A DNA stretch of 64,000 nt from Prostheceraeus crozeri (Eukaryota > Platyhelminthes > Polycladida > Euryleptidae). The stretch lies in NCBI GenBank assembly GCA_907163375.1, contig CAJQUW010005310.1, positions 124,001 to 188,000 on the forward strand, read 5' to 3'. Of this stretch, positions 7,881 to 20,208 are shown one piece after another. The notes under the pieces were generated by a model. The model was not told where the DNA came from. It did not search any database and saw nothing but the letters and a program-made list of their open reading frames with translations. Position numbers and translations under genes: made by a program. Numbering within the stretch: position 1 is the first letter of the stretch; each line of letters begins with the position of its first letter.

Positions 7881-8690
7881 CTTTTGCCCATTACTTTCAC
7901 AACAAACTATCTGATCTCAATAAAATTCAAGCACAATTTTACAAACGTTTCTATCATTTGAATAACACGACAGCAAACTATTGCCTGAATGGCGAATTTG
8001 GTCTGCTGCCATTTGAATATCACTTTTACAAAGCAGCAATCAATTATTGGATAATAATAGTTTTTTGTGATGGCAATAATATCAAAAAATGTGCTACAAC
8101 CACATAAAAGAAAACTTAGTTGAAATGAAATATTCCTATACCTGGTGTTGGCGTATACAAAAACTCCTGAAACAGTTGAATTTATTATCTTTGGCAAAAT
8201 CAAAAACATTTACAGATAAGTGAGAGAAAATGCAAGTCCATTGTCAAAACGCGATTAATAGAGCACTTTAGAAATGAATGGTTGGACAGTGCTAAGAAGA
8301 GTGAAACCGGCATGGACTATTTAGAATTAACACAATTTGATTGTCAGCTGAAGAACTACTTAACTTTCAATTTCAATCAGAAAGATGTCATAACTTTGCT
8401 AAAATTTAGATTTAGAAACCATGATTTAATGGTAAGAATAGGCAGTTATAAAAACAGATTTGCTTATGAAGATCGAATCTGCAATTTAAGCGCTGAACAA
8501 AAGGTGGAAACAATATTTCATTTGTGAATGCACCTTATACAATGATATCAGAACACGTTTCATACCATTCTGTATTGATGCTTCTAAATACGATTTCTAT
8601 GACATAATGCAGAAGCTAAATGTAGGTAATCTATTGAAGTTAACGAAATACATCAGAATGGCCAATGACATCTGAGCAATAAAGAAATCG
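7880..8690 (+). pseudogene. LINE ORF2 C-terminal remnant
   Basis: Fragments in several frames resemble the C-terminal region downstream of reverse transcriptase in invertebrate LINEs. They include a GEFGLLPFE block, then a HFRNEWLDSAKKSETG block, then LLKFRFRNHDL and EDRICNL followed by a Cys-containing region. The last two match the usual LLKFR..NH / ER.C..C layout of that region. Stops and frameshifts throughout show a dead copy. No reverse-transcriptase core is visible upstream, so it is 5'-truncated at the repeat array. Confidence 0.65.
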
Positions 8691-9489
8691 GAGGGGTACT
8701 TGTTAGGTGATTAATATTCACATGCATCGTATTGAGAAAGATTATCGACGATCAGTCTAAATCATTTTCGTGCTGAACGAGGCGGTCCGGAGCAACGTAC
8801 AATTTTGCAAGATTAAAAACGCGTGATTTTCCTCTGAATTACAGGTAAGTTTAACTTTGATAGTCATTTATTTATTTTAAAATATGTAATGATGATAAAC
8901 AAGACCTTTTTCTGCTCCGGACCTCATGTTCAATAAATAATTATGATTATACTTTGCAAATCGAATAGGAAAGGAATTTACCAATCTTGATACTTAAATA
9001 TAACACTAACTTCATCATGCCGTTTATGTTATTCAACTCATATCTCCTGACCATTATTAGAAATTGATGCATCAAATGGTGAATTACATTTGCAGGTCCT
9101 CTCCTTCCAGTGTGACTCATATTTTATTTCATCTCAGCTATCATTTCATTGTCTCATCTCGAAATTGTAAATAGATATCATCACAAATTGTCATGTGCAT
9201 CATAATCTGTATTCATCCATAATTTGTAATCATCATGATAATCAACGTGTTTTCATTTTTGAAAAATAAACGTTTCTGACTTCTGGTTAGTATCAAAAAG
9301 GCGGGTGAAATGTGTCTTAGTTTCGGCAAGTAGTAACTTTTCAAAGATCTTTCATGGTAAAAGGGATTGTGAGATTGGTCTCAGATTAGCGACGTCTTTT
9401 TTTTTGCTTTTGGGAATCGGTGTTATTGTAAGATTCCTCCATGCAGTCCGATAATTCCGATTATCAAAAACTGATTGAAAAATGTCAGT
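8691..9489. other. Spacer, no gene seen
   Basis: Moderately AT-rich DNA following the LINE remnant. A CAG/GTAAGT-like site occurs near 8843 and an AATAAA near 9266, but I could not join them into a gene. It may include LINE 3' untranslated sequence. Confidence 0.4.
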
Positions 9490-10035
9490 TTAGGGCAGAG
9501 TAATCACTTGAGCTAAATATTTGTACAATATAAACGGCATCGTTGGGTCCCAAGAAAATTGGTTTGTCGGTACTTCAATCAACAATTGAATAACTTCGAC
9601 AATTTCTACATTCACATACCAATCATCGTCAATAAATTCAGTCAGGTCGGGTGATTGTGTGAAATTCCGAGTTCGAGAAAGTTGATGAGCAATGTGCAAT
9701 CTACAGTACGTTGTCACCAAATTATCAGCTGACGGATGGCTTTTTTCACTGACAATACCAGAGATTACAATAAATTCATCAATTGGAATCACTATGAGAA
9801 TCACTATGAGAATGAAATATATTGAACCATTATGCAGAGCACACGATGAATGATAGCCAGTAATGCCGAATATGATGTGAAGAGCAGAGACTGCACAGAT
9901 ATCGGAAATGCAGTAGCTATAAATAGACCTGCAACGGACACTGGGGAAATCAAGAAATGAATCACCAAGAAATTCACGACAATGAGTGGCAATCATCAAC
10001 CAAACACCATCAGATGAAAGAAAATCAAATTCCAA
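9490..10035 (-). CDS. Unrecognised open frame with hydrophobic segments
   Basis: A frame of 181 codons on the minus strand. Its middle has a strongly hydrophobic stretch (FILIVILIVIP). An overlapping frame (9804-9992) and the region just upstream (10036-10085) are also hydrophobic. One reading is the wreck of a multi-pass membrane protein exon; chance is the other. I recognise no family and see no clear splice signals. A frame this long is only mildly unexpected in 64 kb of such composition. Confidence 0.2.
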   Translation of the reverse strand: MEFDFLSSDGVWLMIATHCREFLGDSFLDFPSVRCRSIYSYCISDICAVSALHIIFGITGYHSSCALHNGSIYFILIVILIVIPIDEFIVISGIVSEKSHPSADNLVTTYCRLHIAHQLSRTRNFTQSPDLTEFIDDDWYVNVEIVEVIQLLIEVPTNQFSWDPTMPFILYKYLAQVITLP

Positions 10036-11849
10036 ACGAACGCCACATAAACGACGTAAATCAGATGCTCTCCATTAATGACCACACCAATACGATCAAA
10101 CTGATACAAAATTTATTGCTCAATCACTGAATATAAGCAGTTAAATATCCGTGTAAGAATAACTGCTGAACAGCAATATCAGCGCACAACCTTCGTCACA
10201 GAACTGCGCCTGTGATTGATGGTTGAGGGAAGCATGCCTGAATAGGGAAAGCGTTTTTGTCTTTAGGTCTTCCTTTGGAATATTCTGTGATTAGTTAATC
10301 GTCACATGCATGCCTTGAAATCGACGGCCCAGGAAATCATCACATACTCATTGGAGACATTATGTCATTTGAGAGAACAGCGGTCTTAGTAAGAGACATG
10401 AATGAAAATGACCCGATTTTGCTTTACACAGTTCACATTATTCGACGCTCTCTAACTTGCAACACGACTGTCACCATAACTTAAACTTCATCAGCACGTC
10501 TGAAACAACACACGTTTACTGACTTCTGTCAACATGACATCACTTTATTAACTATCAAATCAACGGCACAGTTAAAAACATTATTTATGAAGAACGTATT
10601 ATTGTAAATAATTGAAATAGTGGCTTTATTCCGTGCGGTATGTCTACTAGATCTAATTGATCTTTGAATTCAAAACATTAATGATTAATTAATTAGTACT
10701 GGCATTCGTAGTTGCAATTCAAATCATAGATTAAAAAGCAGTCATTCCAAACAGCAACATTTAAAACAAGAACGAAAGCTCTGCATGATGTTGATTTGCA
10801 AAGAACAAGTGAAGCGGGCACATATGCTGAGATCACTGCTCGCGAGTTGAACGGGTCATTTTGCCGCAGACGTAGCATCGTCGAGCACTTCCATGTGAAT
10901 GATGGACACTTGATGACATTAGGATGCTTTCATCTATGAATTTAGTCGAAAGGGAAGCATTTCGAACACTTTTCTTGACTTTCGGCTGTTGAAGACGACT
11001 TTTGACAAGGTTCTCAGTGAGGGATAAAAAGATTCTTCAAAAATTGCTTTTTGTTCCGTTTATATCCGTTTTTCTTCATGATAATATGTGCATTATTGCT
11101 TGCCACATCGATGAGATGTTAAAAAAAAGAAGCCATTGATTTGCTTTTCTTTGAGATTTTCGTCAAACATGACAACACCACCTTTCAAGCAATTGTAGTC
11201 GGATATGAGAGATTGCTTTTTCATTTTATCATTCGCAACGTCGGAGCATGTATGCGAGGAGCGAGGAACAGTGAAATGATTAATGCTCAAAGCGATAAAA
11301 GACACAAACTGCCAAATGAATAAACAGTTCAATGTTTGCTTGACTAACTATACGACGGAGATCGGTCAAAATCAACGTATCACTGAATTCTCAATCTTTC
11401 AAATTACATTTACAGGTGAGAATGAATTTAGCATACATAGTATATCGATGCATAAACTCTCTTGATAGACTTCTTTAAATTTATATATGCCATGTTATTT
11501 CCATTGACCGATCTCCAAACTTAATAAAGCGTGTTGCTTTTGACTGTTGTAAACTTGGTTGATAATGTACTCTATATGATTTATCAATATGATAATATAA
11601 TATTTCCATCAATGTTGATGATATTCTCGACATAAATGTTTAATGACTTCCGAATATGCGTCTCCTCCCCCTCATGTTAACTGCTCTACCGTTGCCACGC
11701 CAAACTGACCGATCTCATGTACATGCACGTTCATCTGATTATCATCATCTGCATAATTCATCATCTGTATGTATTCATCATCTGTGTGTACCTTGCCTCA
11801 ACTAACATTTGATCTCATCAGACATTCTTTGCATATGCTCATCAGTTAA
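10036..11849. other. Spacer, no gene seen
   Basis: No frame with a recognisable product and no repeat longer than a few units. Several poly-A-signal-like AATAAA words occur, without supporting context. Confidence 0.4.
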
Positions 11850-11946
11850 TATGTCACCCTTCATTTGTACTTTTCAGGGTATTTTTCCTTATGAAAATAA
11901 AACCCATTGAATTTTGAATTTTGAATTTTTGAATTTTGAATTTTGG
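11850..11946 (+). repeat. Retroposon-like 3' tail
   Basis: An AATAAA at about 11896 is followed by imperfect tandem copies of TTGAATTTTGAA up to 11946. Short 3' tandem tails of this type are typical of some LINEs and SINEs. The body upstream (about 11640-11850, rich in CATCATCTG) is too decayed to classify. Confidence 0.4.
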
Positions 11947-13145
11947 AGCTCATAAGAATAGCTTGTTTGTTTCTCTTTGCTTGATAGCAAACTACCACAA
12001 TTTGGATACAATGATCAAGGATATAATGACTCTCCAAGCAAGGCTTCCTCTGACGGAGAATCCTTTCTATGCCTTCGAATGGTGCCAACTAAGGTTAAAT
12101 TCTTTTGAAGGAGAGTAAAGTACAGACCTTTCGTCCGCTTCCAAACAAAGGAACGCACAAATTGGTCACAACATCAAACGCATGAGCAACACATAATCAC
12201 AATTGTGAAGTACTTGTGACTCTATCGAATTCTATTCGCCCATGAATAACCCGGCCGCGCGTACATTGAGAAACTTCGAAAATTAACTGCCTCATGTCTC
12301 ATGTCACTGTTCCCTAAGTGCCATGAATGTGTGCTACTGTAGGCTACAAAACATTCAAAAGTGGAATTGTGATGCTAAGTGCTTTCATGTGATATATTTC
12401 ATGGAGTAAAGCACATTTCGGTTGTCAACATTTTGTTGACAGAAGTCCGGAAGAGGATGCACTCCCTTTAAATTATACAATTATAAGATTTATGTAACTT
12501 GTGTGTTCCATACTTGATTGCATGTTTGATTCATACTCCTATAGACTGACATTTATTGACGAGATACATCATTGCTGAAATATAGAAATGTGCACGATGT
12601 CCACAAAATTTTGAATGATGACAGGGACAAGAATTGACATTCTATGGATTAAAAACAATAGTGCGCGAATTAAGGAAGAAAACGTCGGTAGCTATCAGAC
12701 TGTGTAGTGTAGACTACACAAAACTGTGGCAAGTGAAGACTAATTCAAAACGATTGCACATGCATGAACTTAGTAAGTGGTCAAAAAGGAATTTCTTATA
12801 CTTTACAGAGATACGAAAAGGTCGAGGGTCGCTTGCGGATTCCTGTAAATTCCATCGAAATGCTTCGATCGCCACGATTCCTTCAGATTCGAAGAATTTA
12901 GATAGATCATTCTGTACAATTTCTCTCGTTTATAATGGTCCGTCAGATTCTTAGTATAGAAGTTGGCATGCGCACGGGAACATATGGGTTCACTCAATCT
13001 CTTCGGAGGACTCATCAATAAATGGTACTGTCACAGCGATGTGTGATATTATAACACGCACTCCACTGGCTGATGTCCAGAGCTCTCTCTGCACATTCAA
13101 TAACGACTATTGTTTGAGAGTATTGGGGTGTGTGCCATTTCATTA
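11947..13145. other. Spacer, no gene seen
   Basis: The few open frames here (for example 12634-12954) show no recognisable domain or splice context. No tandem repeats of note. Confidence 0.4.
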
Positions 13146-14145
13146 TACACTGTAAATCGCTGGATACGAAAACTACATGCAAACACATACCAAGTTTACA
13201 TACTATTTGAAACCAACATTTGATACGAGATTCTGGTATATATAAAGAAATCTGGTATGTTTTTCATAAGAATGGCCATTTACTTTCGTATGTGATTGGT
13301 ATGTAAACGATACGAACTATGCTAACTGTGATTGGCTGTTTTACGTTGAAATACGAATTCTTGGTATGTTTTATATACGAGACCCGATGCAAATTGGTAT
13401 GTGTTTCGTATGTCTTTCGTATGAAAAGCTTTATGTCATATGGTAAAAAATATGTTATACTACATACTACTTACAAATAACTTTTTTCCAGTAATACCAG
13501 CAGTGAATATTTCTTTGTGAAAGTATGGTATTTAACCATATTAGATTTATTGTGGAATTAAAGCCGCATATCATCTTCGCAACTTGTATTATAGCATTCA
13601 CAAGACTCATAATTAGCTCATTTCCTTGAACTAAATTGCTAAACATCATTTCAATATAACGATAACTTTTAAGCAACCATGTGGACTTATATATCTCAAA
13701 CATAACTATTTTTGCGTTTAATGAATTATAATGTGTTTTTACTTCGGATTGATAATATGCCTTATTTCAAAATTACATGATACATAATTGTTGATGGCTG
13801 AATACTTATTGATTATTTATGAAATGCCTCGGACTTACATGTATTAAAATCGAATTCAGCATTAAAAGTATCACTCTTGAATGTCATTATCTAACTACTT
13901 ACAGAACAGTAGTAACATTAGTGTGATCTTTATTGACAAAAGTCCTTAAATCAAGATACTTTGGACATGATTGATGCTTTCTTTTAACATTGTGCTGGTA
14001 TGGCTTTAGTATGTAAAGCATACCACACTTGAAATAACATGCGAAAAGCATACAAATATATACCAAGATCATACAGAAATATACCAAAAAAATATTTTGG
14101 TATGCATCCTTCGTATGTGATTCGTATTGAGCGATTTACAGTGTA
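13146..14145. mobile_element. Non-autonomous DNA transposon with TA flanks
   Basis: The ends are inverted copies: TACACTGTAAATCGCT at 13146-13161 and its reverse complement ending at 14145. Similarity extends inward through an ATACGAA motif. If the outer TA is the target duplication, the ends read CACTGTAAATCGC, compatible with a Tc1/mariner-like family. The roughly 1.0-kb interior has no transposase frame. It carries many short inverted GGTATG/CATACC and CGTATG words. Confidence 0.7.
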
Positions 14146-14707
14146 GCATGCAAGATATGACTTTTCTCTTCTACACTGTTATTCATGTACATGTGGTCTC
14201 AAATGATTAGTAGGAAGAGTTAATGAGCCTGAGTATTGACTACCATTAATAAACGAGTACAAATTCTAGCACTACAAAATCTACACTCTTTGAGTGTAAA
14301 AATATTAGCACTAATTTCAGAACTCTTTGGGTTGGAAAGCAGAGTACCATTAATGGCTAACAGTCGCATTTGCGACGTTCAACATTTTTGTAGTTTCTAC
14401 ACAAATCTAGACACATTTCAATCTTGATCGCTACATATTCTTTTATCGTGAAAATAAGCGTTATAATGAATGAACAAGTTTTTTCGAAATCACATTGTAG
14501 TATGAGACACATTGAGCTTTTCTCATCTTGTATAGCTTTTACAATCGTAAGTGTTCGGACTGAAGGTAAATTCAATTAAATCGAAAACTATTATCGTCAT
14601 TGATGAATGCTTGCCAGGAAGTCTTTGCCTATTACCTATGATTCATGACATTATGTTTTTTTGAAATTCAAATATTTCATTTAGCGACATCGAACAGTTT
14701 GTTGTCA
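14146..14707. other. Spacer with a possible solo piggyBac end
   Basis: No gene. At 14354-14400 a stretch containing GTCGCATTTGCGACGTTC resembles the 3' subterminal repeat of the adjacent piggyBac (16790-16835), in the same orientation. It may be a leftover end of a related element. Confidence 0.35.
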
Positions 14708-16815
14708 CGTTGCAATTGCGACGGTCAGCAGAGTAGCGCATAATGAATATCTGGAATCAGGAGTTTATACGTCCAATTTCTATGCTCTTTCTCATTGTAG
14801 CAGAGCTATTTTTAGTTATTACTTCATTCTGCCTCGTAAAATAGCAGAGCCCGACAATGATTCACTCATTCTTAGAATTTGTCTATGACATTGACGACGA
14901 TGGGGAGACGATCAAAGCTTACTGTGGATGAGGCAATCGAACTGATAACGGCACATAATGACAGCGACGTTCAAAACCAAGACGTTCAGGAAATGATAAT
15001 TATCCCACCCACAGAAAATCCACATGTGAAGACCGACAAAGATAGTGATACTTCTGATGATGAAGCGAGTCATTACTTTCATCATTTTCCACGTCGAATC
15101 TTACAGTCTGAAGCGGAGATACCATCACAAGATGATTGTGAAGCACCACCACCGAAACGAAGAAAAATTGAAAAAATAAATTGGACTGTTTCTGATCATT
15201 TCAAGCCACTCAAGTTGGACAAAGACTTTACTTCTGATTTTACGTCATTTCATAATCTTCGGTCGGGCATAAATCCGCCTTATGATTGTTTCAGATGTTT
15301 CTTTGATACTGAACTTATTTAATTACTGGTGGAACAAACAAATCTATATGGAACTAATAACGGTAAATTTCTAAACGTGACATCCGACGAAATGATAACT
15401 TTCATCGCGATTTTACTCCGCTCAGGGTATATGCGCCTACCCAGTACACAATTACACTGGTCTGAAGACTTCGATGTAAATGGTGATTGTCCTGGAAACT
15501 GCATGCGTCGTGACCGTTTCCTGTCCATTTTGAAGCACCTACATTTTATTGACAATAGCTTGATGAATGACGACAAATATTTCAAGGTGAGACCTTTATT
15601 TGATTTCTTTGACAAAAGGCGAAAGTGTTTCCCCTTACACAAAATTTATCGATCGATGAAGCAATGATAAAAGTAAACAATACATGGCAAGCAAACCAAT
15701 AAAGTTTGGATACAAGTGCTGGTGTTTAGCATCATCTAACGGGTATTTGTATCACGCGGAACCTTACGCAGGTGCTGGCACACATATCAAAACATTCGGT
15801 CTTGGTTATTCTGGAGACATTGTTCGATCTTTAGTCGAGAAGTGCAACGCACCCAGTGGTTCTTCCATCTTTGTTGATAATAACTACTTTATTTCACTGG
15901 AAATGTTTGACGATTTGAGAAACAGTGGAATTAGAATTACCGGAACGATTCGGTCAAATCGACTTCGAGGGTGTCCATTGCAGAACAAGAAAGTATTTGA
16001 GAAAACTCCTCGGAGTACGATCGATTCAAAGTCAGATGGTAACAATATCATAGTACAGTGGAATGACAACAAAAGTGTACTCTGTGCATCGAACTGCTGT
16101 GAGATCAAGCCATTCAAGTACGTCCGGCGATGGGATCGGTACTACAAGAGACCATATCAATCTAAAGGTTCCGAAACCAATTACTGAATATAACAAGCAT
16201 ATGGGAGGCGTAGACCTGTTTGATCAGCAAGTTTCATTATATTGAATCCGTACTCGATGTCGGAAGTGGTATTACCCTCTTTTCTCATGGATTATTAATG
16301 CATTAATGGTAAACTCATGGAGATTTTACCAGGATGTGAAGAATCCACAAATATCTCTGCTTCAGTTTACTCGAGAAGTTGTGATTTCAGCTCTTGCTCG
16401 ACATGGAGAGGAAAGAAAGCGTTCTGGTCGCAGGGCAAAAGTTTCGCAACTGCAGAATTCTGTCCTCAGATATGATGGCATGAATAATTGGCCTATTGAT
16501 ACAACCATCAAGGGCGGAGTTTGTCCAATGTGCTCTGCAAGATCAAAAATCCGATGCAAGAAGTGCAATGTTGCCCTTCATATTTCTTGTTTTGAAAATT
16601 ACCACAGAAACCCTGATCTGTAAACCGAAAGTAACTAAAGGTGTGGTAGTCATCGGCGTGCTCTATGTTGTAATTGTACCGCAAATATATTTGCTATGCC
16701 TTTCTAGACGTTCTATTATGCATCGACTAAATGCCCTAGATGAGAAGTAATAAAACAAGTTTGATGACTAGTGTTTTGTATTTTTTGAAGTTAGCCAACC
16801 GTCGCGTTTGCAACG
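14708..16815 (+). mobile_element. Decayed piggyBac-family transposon 1
   Basis: A degenerate piggyBac transposase is flanked by inverted subterminal repeats: 14708-14729 (containing CGTTGCAATTGCGACGG) and 16794-16815 (containing CCGTCGCGTTTGCAACG). The true ends and TTAA duplications could not be fixed and probably lie further out. It belongs to a different subfamily from the piggyBac in copy B; the proteins differ clearly. Confidence 0.65.
14879..16623 (+). pseudogene. piggyBac transposase pseudogene 1
   Basis: Segments run in order. An acidic N-terminus ends in a PPPKRRK basic motif. Then comes the LHWSEDF...RDRFLSILKHLHF region of the DDE_Tnp_1_7 family, a GYKCWCLASSNGYLY block, the DNNYF block with the second catalytic Asp, and the KHMGGVDLFD block with the third. 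A C-terminal cysteine-rich zinc domain (CPMCSARSKIRCKKC) closes it. A TAA interrupts the frame at 15320-15322. The frame shifts and apparently loses sequence near 15667, shifts again near 16150-16190, and meets a TGA at 16243-16245. It cannot make an active transposase. Confidence 0.85.
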
Positions 16816-17540
16816 TTTTCAAAAAATGTTTCTATTTCAATAGAAAATTGATCATTCCTAAAATTGATATTATTGTATTTGATTTTGACTTGAAAGGATG
16901 TCATACCAACAAAAGATCGAAAAACAAAAATTTCGTTGTTAATGGGGTAATTCGCACTCATTTCAGTACTCATTAAATGAGTTGCATAGGAGTATTACCC
17001 TCTACTAATAAAGCGACAATTCTTAGGCAATAGTTCCAGTCGTCTTGGATGCTACGGAGCGTCGAATAACGCAATACTGCAATTTTTTACGCAACTACGA
17101 AGGATCTCGAGTTTGATTTGCTCAATAACTAAAGATAATGATATTTGTCCATTTTTGTATTGCACTAATTTTGGTAGTCTGACTAGAATGTCTCTGCTGA
17201 TAGTAGGTTCATTGTTTATAAGACGGAAGGTTGTCTTCGCATCGATGGCATTTGTCATTTGATGGAAGTCATAAAACTGGAGTCGCCTGGAATCATTGGA
17301 GATCACATTTTTTAAGCAGCAGATCGTAGTCATTCTCGACATTTTCTCTTCGAATTCTGAATTTCATTTATCAACCATAGCACTTACTTCTTCTAAGCAC
17401 TTGCACATTTGCCAACTTCTATGAATTCTTGCTAGATTCTTGCTTCATGTACGCATGATAATATCAGGAAATAAACATGTTCTTTAGTAGAAATATAACG
17501 GCGAACACCCAAACTGCGCCCCCCTGTCAGACTAAGGCGT
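16816..17540. other. Spacer with one unrecognised short frame
   Basis: The minus-strand frame 17052-17342 (96 codons, ATG at 17340-17342) has protein-like composition and a C-terminal amphipathic part, but I recognise no family. It could be a fragment of a dead element. Nothing else stands out. Confidence 0.3.
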
Positions 17541-18041
17541 CCGCCCTAGTCCGACACCTAGTTTCTTCGAGTCCGACTCCCCCCCCTCTGGAACGACAGA
17601 GGTTGCCAGAGGTTGTTCGTGGTGTGCTCTCCAAGCTGTCGTGGTGTGCTGGCTAGGCTGCCGTGGTGTGCCGGCCAGGTTGGAATGGTGGAATTTCGGT
17701 GCGAGACCACTCCCATCGTGTTTCTCGTCAAAAGTTGGGTTAACAAATTTTTTCACCCCCCCTCGGGAGAGGTGGCTTGCTGTGGTCGTACTAGGTGGTG
17801 CCTTATATCAATCGAACGCTAAGAGTGAGAGAAATTAAATGGCGGTGGTCCCATCTCAATCAGTTCAGCCGTTCAAAAGTTAGAGCCCTTTTAAGATTTT
17901 AGGTCAGACCTCGGATTTCACGAAAAAATCCTAAGTGTCAGAGTGACTTTGTATGGGGAAAACTAAAAATTTTCCAAAGTGTCGAATTTCGACCTGGGAC
18001 CTTTACCAAAACATTTTCATCAAATTTCTCCGACCCCCCGG
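17541..18041 (+). repeat. Left inverted repeat of element C
   Basis: Pairs with 27174-27675 over about 500 bp with a small number of substitutions and indels, mostly in C-runs. It includes three imperfect 25-bp units built on CGTGGTGTGC (17610-17680). Open frames inside it occur mirror-wise in both arms and are probably not genes. Confidence 0.9.
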
Positions 18042-18115
18042 GGGATCAGTGAAAAGTGATGAAAAAAGTTTTGGTAGGGGTCCCAGATTAAAATTCGGAA
18101 GTTTAAAATTTTTCA
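17965..18115. repeat. Imperfect palindrome at the inner edge of the left inverted repeat
   Basis: About 75 bp ending at CCGACCCCCC (18039) is followed at once by an inverted, diverged copy of itself (GGGGGATCAGTG... to 18115). The right arm has no equivalent copy inside position 27174. Confidence 0.65.
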
Positions 18116-18327
18116 AAATTTTCACCACACTGGAGCTCCCACACTTGGGAATTTTTTCACTTGTGGCATGTTACGTGGCCATGTGCTGAGCCACCCATTT
18201 CCCGTGGTCACATGAGAATGGTTCAGGTGTCATATGATAGAGCATGATGAGACGAATCGTTTGCAACAACCGCATGTTGCTACGATCGTTTTCGAAGATA
18301 GAGCCATTTTAAGTTTTCCTCTCTGAC

Positions 18328-18335
18328 TATATAAG
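18328..18335 (+). promoter_or_regulatory. TATA box and spliced leader exon of the rightward element C gene
   Basis: TATATAAG at 18328-18335 is followed about 40 bp later by a likely leader exon ending GACGAG at 18376. A GTAAGC donor begins at 18377. The matching acceptor (TCTTACAG, ending 18978) lies 6 bp before the ATG at 18985, giving a 5' UTR intron of 602 bp. Confidence 0.6.
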
Positions 18336-18984
18336 ACGCTGCAACCTAAGTTCTCATCACTTCATCGAAAGACGAGGTAAGCGACGGTCGTCGCTCTGAG
18401 CTCCCGATATCGGGATTTCACATGACTCTATCTTTTGAAGTAGGCAAGCTATCTTCTTACTTCAAAGTTTGTGTGATAGAGTTTGATTATGTCTTTACTA
18501 CTGATAAAAATTTTTTGAAAGTAGTATGAGTAGTAAAATGCGGAATTTTTTTTTAAAAATTCTTAATTTTCAGTTTTTTCAAAGTTTTAACATGTAATCT
18601 GAGGTTTTCAAGTATGCTAAGTTATAATCTGCTATCAGATTTTTAGTTTGACTAAGTCTAAGGAAGCTTTGAGGGGTTAGATCCCAGCTACTGATCACTA
18701 CCTTTGGCTCGGCGTTGCTGTTACCACTTTGGGGCACTGACAATGATGCTCGACGCTGCTGCTTCCACATCGGGGCAGTGACATCGATGTCTTAAGCTGT
18801 AAACAGCGGGTATCGGGGAAGATCTTACACTTCCCTAGTGATCAGTACAAGGCCTTCGGGCTGTCGACGGGGTCGAGTGCCACTCACTTCACTCAAATCT
18901 ATCATTCCTCACTAAGTGTTATGCTTTAGGCCGTATACTGCATGATTCAAAACTTATACAAATTTCATTATCTTACAGCTAATC

Positions 18985-20204
18985 ATGACAAGCGACAGGA
19001 ATAGAAAATTCCATGTAAAAATGTGTGTGTGCGATCGGATCAACCGCCGAGACGAAATCAAGAATCATATTAAGAAGGCAGGGGCCGACCACATGGTTAT
19101 CCTGAGTAGGGTTGCCTGTGTGAAGTGCAGGGTGTTGTTGGTTGTTGGGCAGGAGGCCGAGTTCTATGCGAGGCATGGTGGGCGTACAGGAGGGTTGGTG
19201 AACGATTTGAGATTTGTGGAGGTGATGAATGCTGAGAAGGAGCGAATGTTGAGGAAAGAGAGAGAGGCCAAGAAACCTGAGGCCGAGAATGTTGTTGAGA
19301 ATGCTAGTGGGAATGCTGTGGAGAATGCTGTGGAGAATGCTGTGAAGAATGCTGTGGAGAACGAGGTAGAGAATGCTGTGGATGGTTTGAAGGCTGAGAA
19401 GTGGCGGAAGAGAGTGTTTGAGAGTGATGATGAGGATGATGTGGATTTGGATAGGGAGCGAGTGAGGAAGATAAGCTCTTCGGACTCGGAGGTGTCCGAG
19501 CACGTGATCGTGGACCCCCCGCAGAGCTCATCTTCCCCAATAGTGAAGGGTGGTGGGTTACGGAAGCAGTCGGCGCGGTGGGATGAGGATATGGAGAAGA
19601 AGCTTGTGTCGCAGCAAGCGGCACATGCTTTGTTGCTTGATCGGTATGAAAGTTTGAAGAAGATGAATGAGAGAGTGTTGGATGAGTTGAGTGAGCTGAA
19701 AATGAAGGAGGTGCGATGTAAGGAGGTACGGATGAGAATATCCGTATGAGGCGTATTTTGAAAGAGTTGAAGGAGAAGTCGCAAGTGTTGGAAGACGAGA
19801 ATGATGAGCGAGAGAAGAGGACGAGTGCTGCAGAGAGGAGAATGAGAGAGGCAGAGTCGAAGTATGAGGAGTTGATGAAGGAGATGACTGTGTTGAGAGC
19901 GAGGAATGCTGATTTGGAGAGGAGTGTGAGTAGGCAGGGTGATGAGAGAGAGTCGTTTGCGAAGTTGGAGCGCATGAGGAATGAATGGAATCGCTTGAAT
20001 GAGGACAGAATGTTTGAATTTCACATCCCTATTCGGGATAACCATCTGGACGGTCGAGTCCTTGTCAACCAAAATCTGGACGAGAGTATAATCTGCTATA
20101 ATGGGCATCCTAATAAAAAATGTCTACACGCCACACTCTGTATGCGCGAGCAACTCAATAAATTTTCAGTGAGGAAGCCCGCGAGACTACCCAAGGATGG
20201 CTAA
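18985..20204 (+). CDS. Acidic coiled-coil protein of element C (two overlapping frames)
   Basis: The first frame (18985-19749, 254 residues) starts 6 bp after a strong splice acceptor. It has a basic Cys-containing N-terminal region (residues about 1-75) and then a run of six or so NAVENAV repeats encoded by GAGAATGCTGTG units (19308-19386). An acidic DDEDDVDLD stretch and a Ser-rich linker lead to a coiled coil. It ends in ATGA at 19746-19749, where a second frame (19746-20204) continues the coiled coil for about 80 residues and ends in a globular part. The overlap may be a frameshift, an unseen intron or true stop-start overlap. A further intron (20209-20268) follows. I recognise no family. 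Confidence 0.55.
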
Positions 20205-20208
20205 CTTG

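Noticed and set aside
12634-12954. 106-codon plus-strand frame
   Set aside because: No recognisable domain, a competing minus-strand frame over the same bases, and no promoter or splice context.
8691-13145. Search for tRNA or rRNA genes in the featureless region
   Set aside because: No cloverleaf-like arrangement with A and B boxes, and no rRNA-like sequence, was noticed by eye; a dedicated scan would be needed to exclude them.
17532-17838. Open frames in the inverted repeats of element C (mirrored at 27378-27775)
   Set aside because: Several frames are open at once on both strands in a GC-rich tandem repeat, and they appear in both arms. Composition explains them.
19164-20108. Long minus-strand frames of 174-314 codons opposite the coiled-coil gene
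   Set aside because: They are the Ser/Leu/His-rich mirror of a Glu/Lys-rich coiled-coil gene and have no splice or promoter support on that strand.
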